Source: Chloroflexota bacterium (lineage in GTDB: Bacteria > Chloroflexota > UBA11872). Taken from it: a stretch of 13,171 nt of DNA. The position numbers were made by a program, and so were the translations under genes. Positions 13,107 through 13,171 of the stretch are shown piece by piece. The notes under the pieces were generated by a model. It saw only the letters and a list, made by a program, of their open reading frames with translations. It was not told where the DNA came from and made no database searches. How positions within the stretch are numbered: position 1 is the first letter of the stretch; every line of letters starts with the position of its first letter. Location of the stretch: NCBI GenBank assembly GCA_026707185.1, contig JAPOXI010000096.1:1-13171 (forward strand), given 5' to 3'.

Positions 13107-13171
13107 AAAGGTAGGCGCTCTAGTGGGAGCCCCCGAGTCCGCGACAAGGGTTTAACCCGCCCCCGCAACCT

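Noticed and set aside
13107..13171. tRNA or rRNA beginning at the right edge
   Set aside because: No tRNA arm motifs or rRNA signature can be read in the 65 visible bases; only the promoter is supported.

Overview
This is a high-GC bacterial window with dense coding and no RNA genes, CRISPR array or transposase visible. The gene families (phytanoyl-CoA dioxygenase, Tat-type solute-binding lipoproteins, sialidase-like BNR protein, M19 dipeptidase, Gfo/Idh/MocA oxidoreductase, FAD_binding_2 dehydrogenase, TPP enzyme) and the many short GC-rich intergenic repeats resemble free-living or sponge-associated Chloroflexota (SAR202-like). That assignment is an inference from gene content; nothing here is a taxonomic marker.

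Left part (1-5099, all +). The window opens inside the 3' end of a PhyH-type dioxygenase. Next come three genes joined by two 4-nt overlaps: a small PadR-like regulator (475-834), a six-helix membrane protein of unknown family (831-2207) and a Tat/lipobox solute-binding lipoprotein (2204-3655). An extended -10 promoter and a 22-bp imperfect dyad sit just upstream of the regulator and suggest autoregulation. A cytoplasmic five-Asp-box sialidase-like protein (3735-5099) follows, and may be co-transcribed.

Middle part (5239-10837). A divergent M19 renal-dipeptidase homologue (+) converges on a three-gene minus-strand operon. That operon reads TPP-dependent acetolactate-synthase-like enzyme, then Gfo/Idh/MocA-like protein, then FAD_binding_2 dehydrogenase. 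The convergent junction holds a repeat of about 200 bp with strong hairpins.

Right part (10838-13171). A 403-bp divergent intergenic region separates the minus operon from a second solute-binding lipoprotein (11241-12755), a clear paralogue of the first. This region holds another repeat copy, a 13-bp motif present twice at nearly equal distance from the two start codons, and a short inverted repeat. After the lipoprotein come a third repeat copy and, at the right edge, a near-consensus sigma70-type promoter reading out of the window.

Functionally the window looks like an accessory catabolic region: two binding lipoproteins without any ABC permease or ATPase here, beside hydrolases (sialidase-like, dipeptidase) and an operon for oxidising and rearranging a small organic acid or sugar-derived substrate. 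The substrate cannot be read from sequence. The least explained units are the PadR/membrane protein/lipoprotein trio and the shared putative operator in the divergent region.
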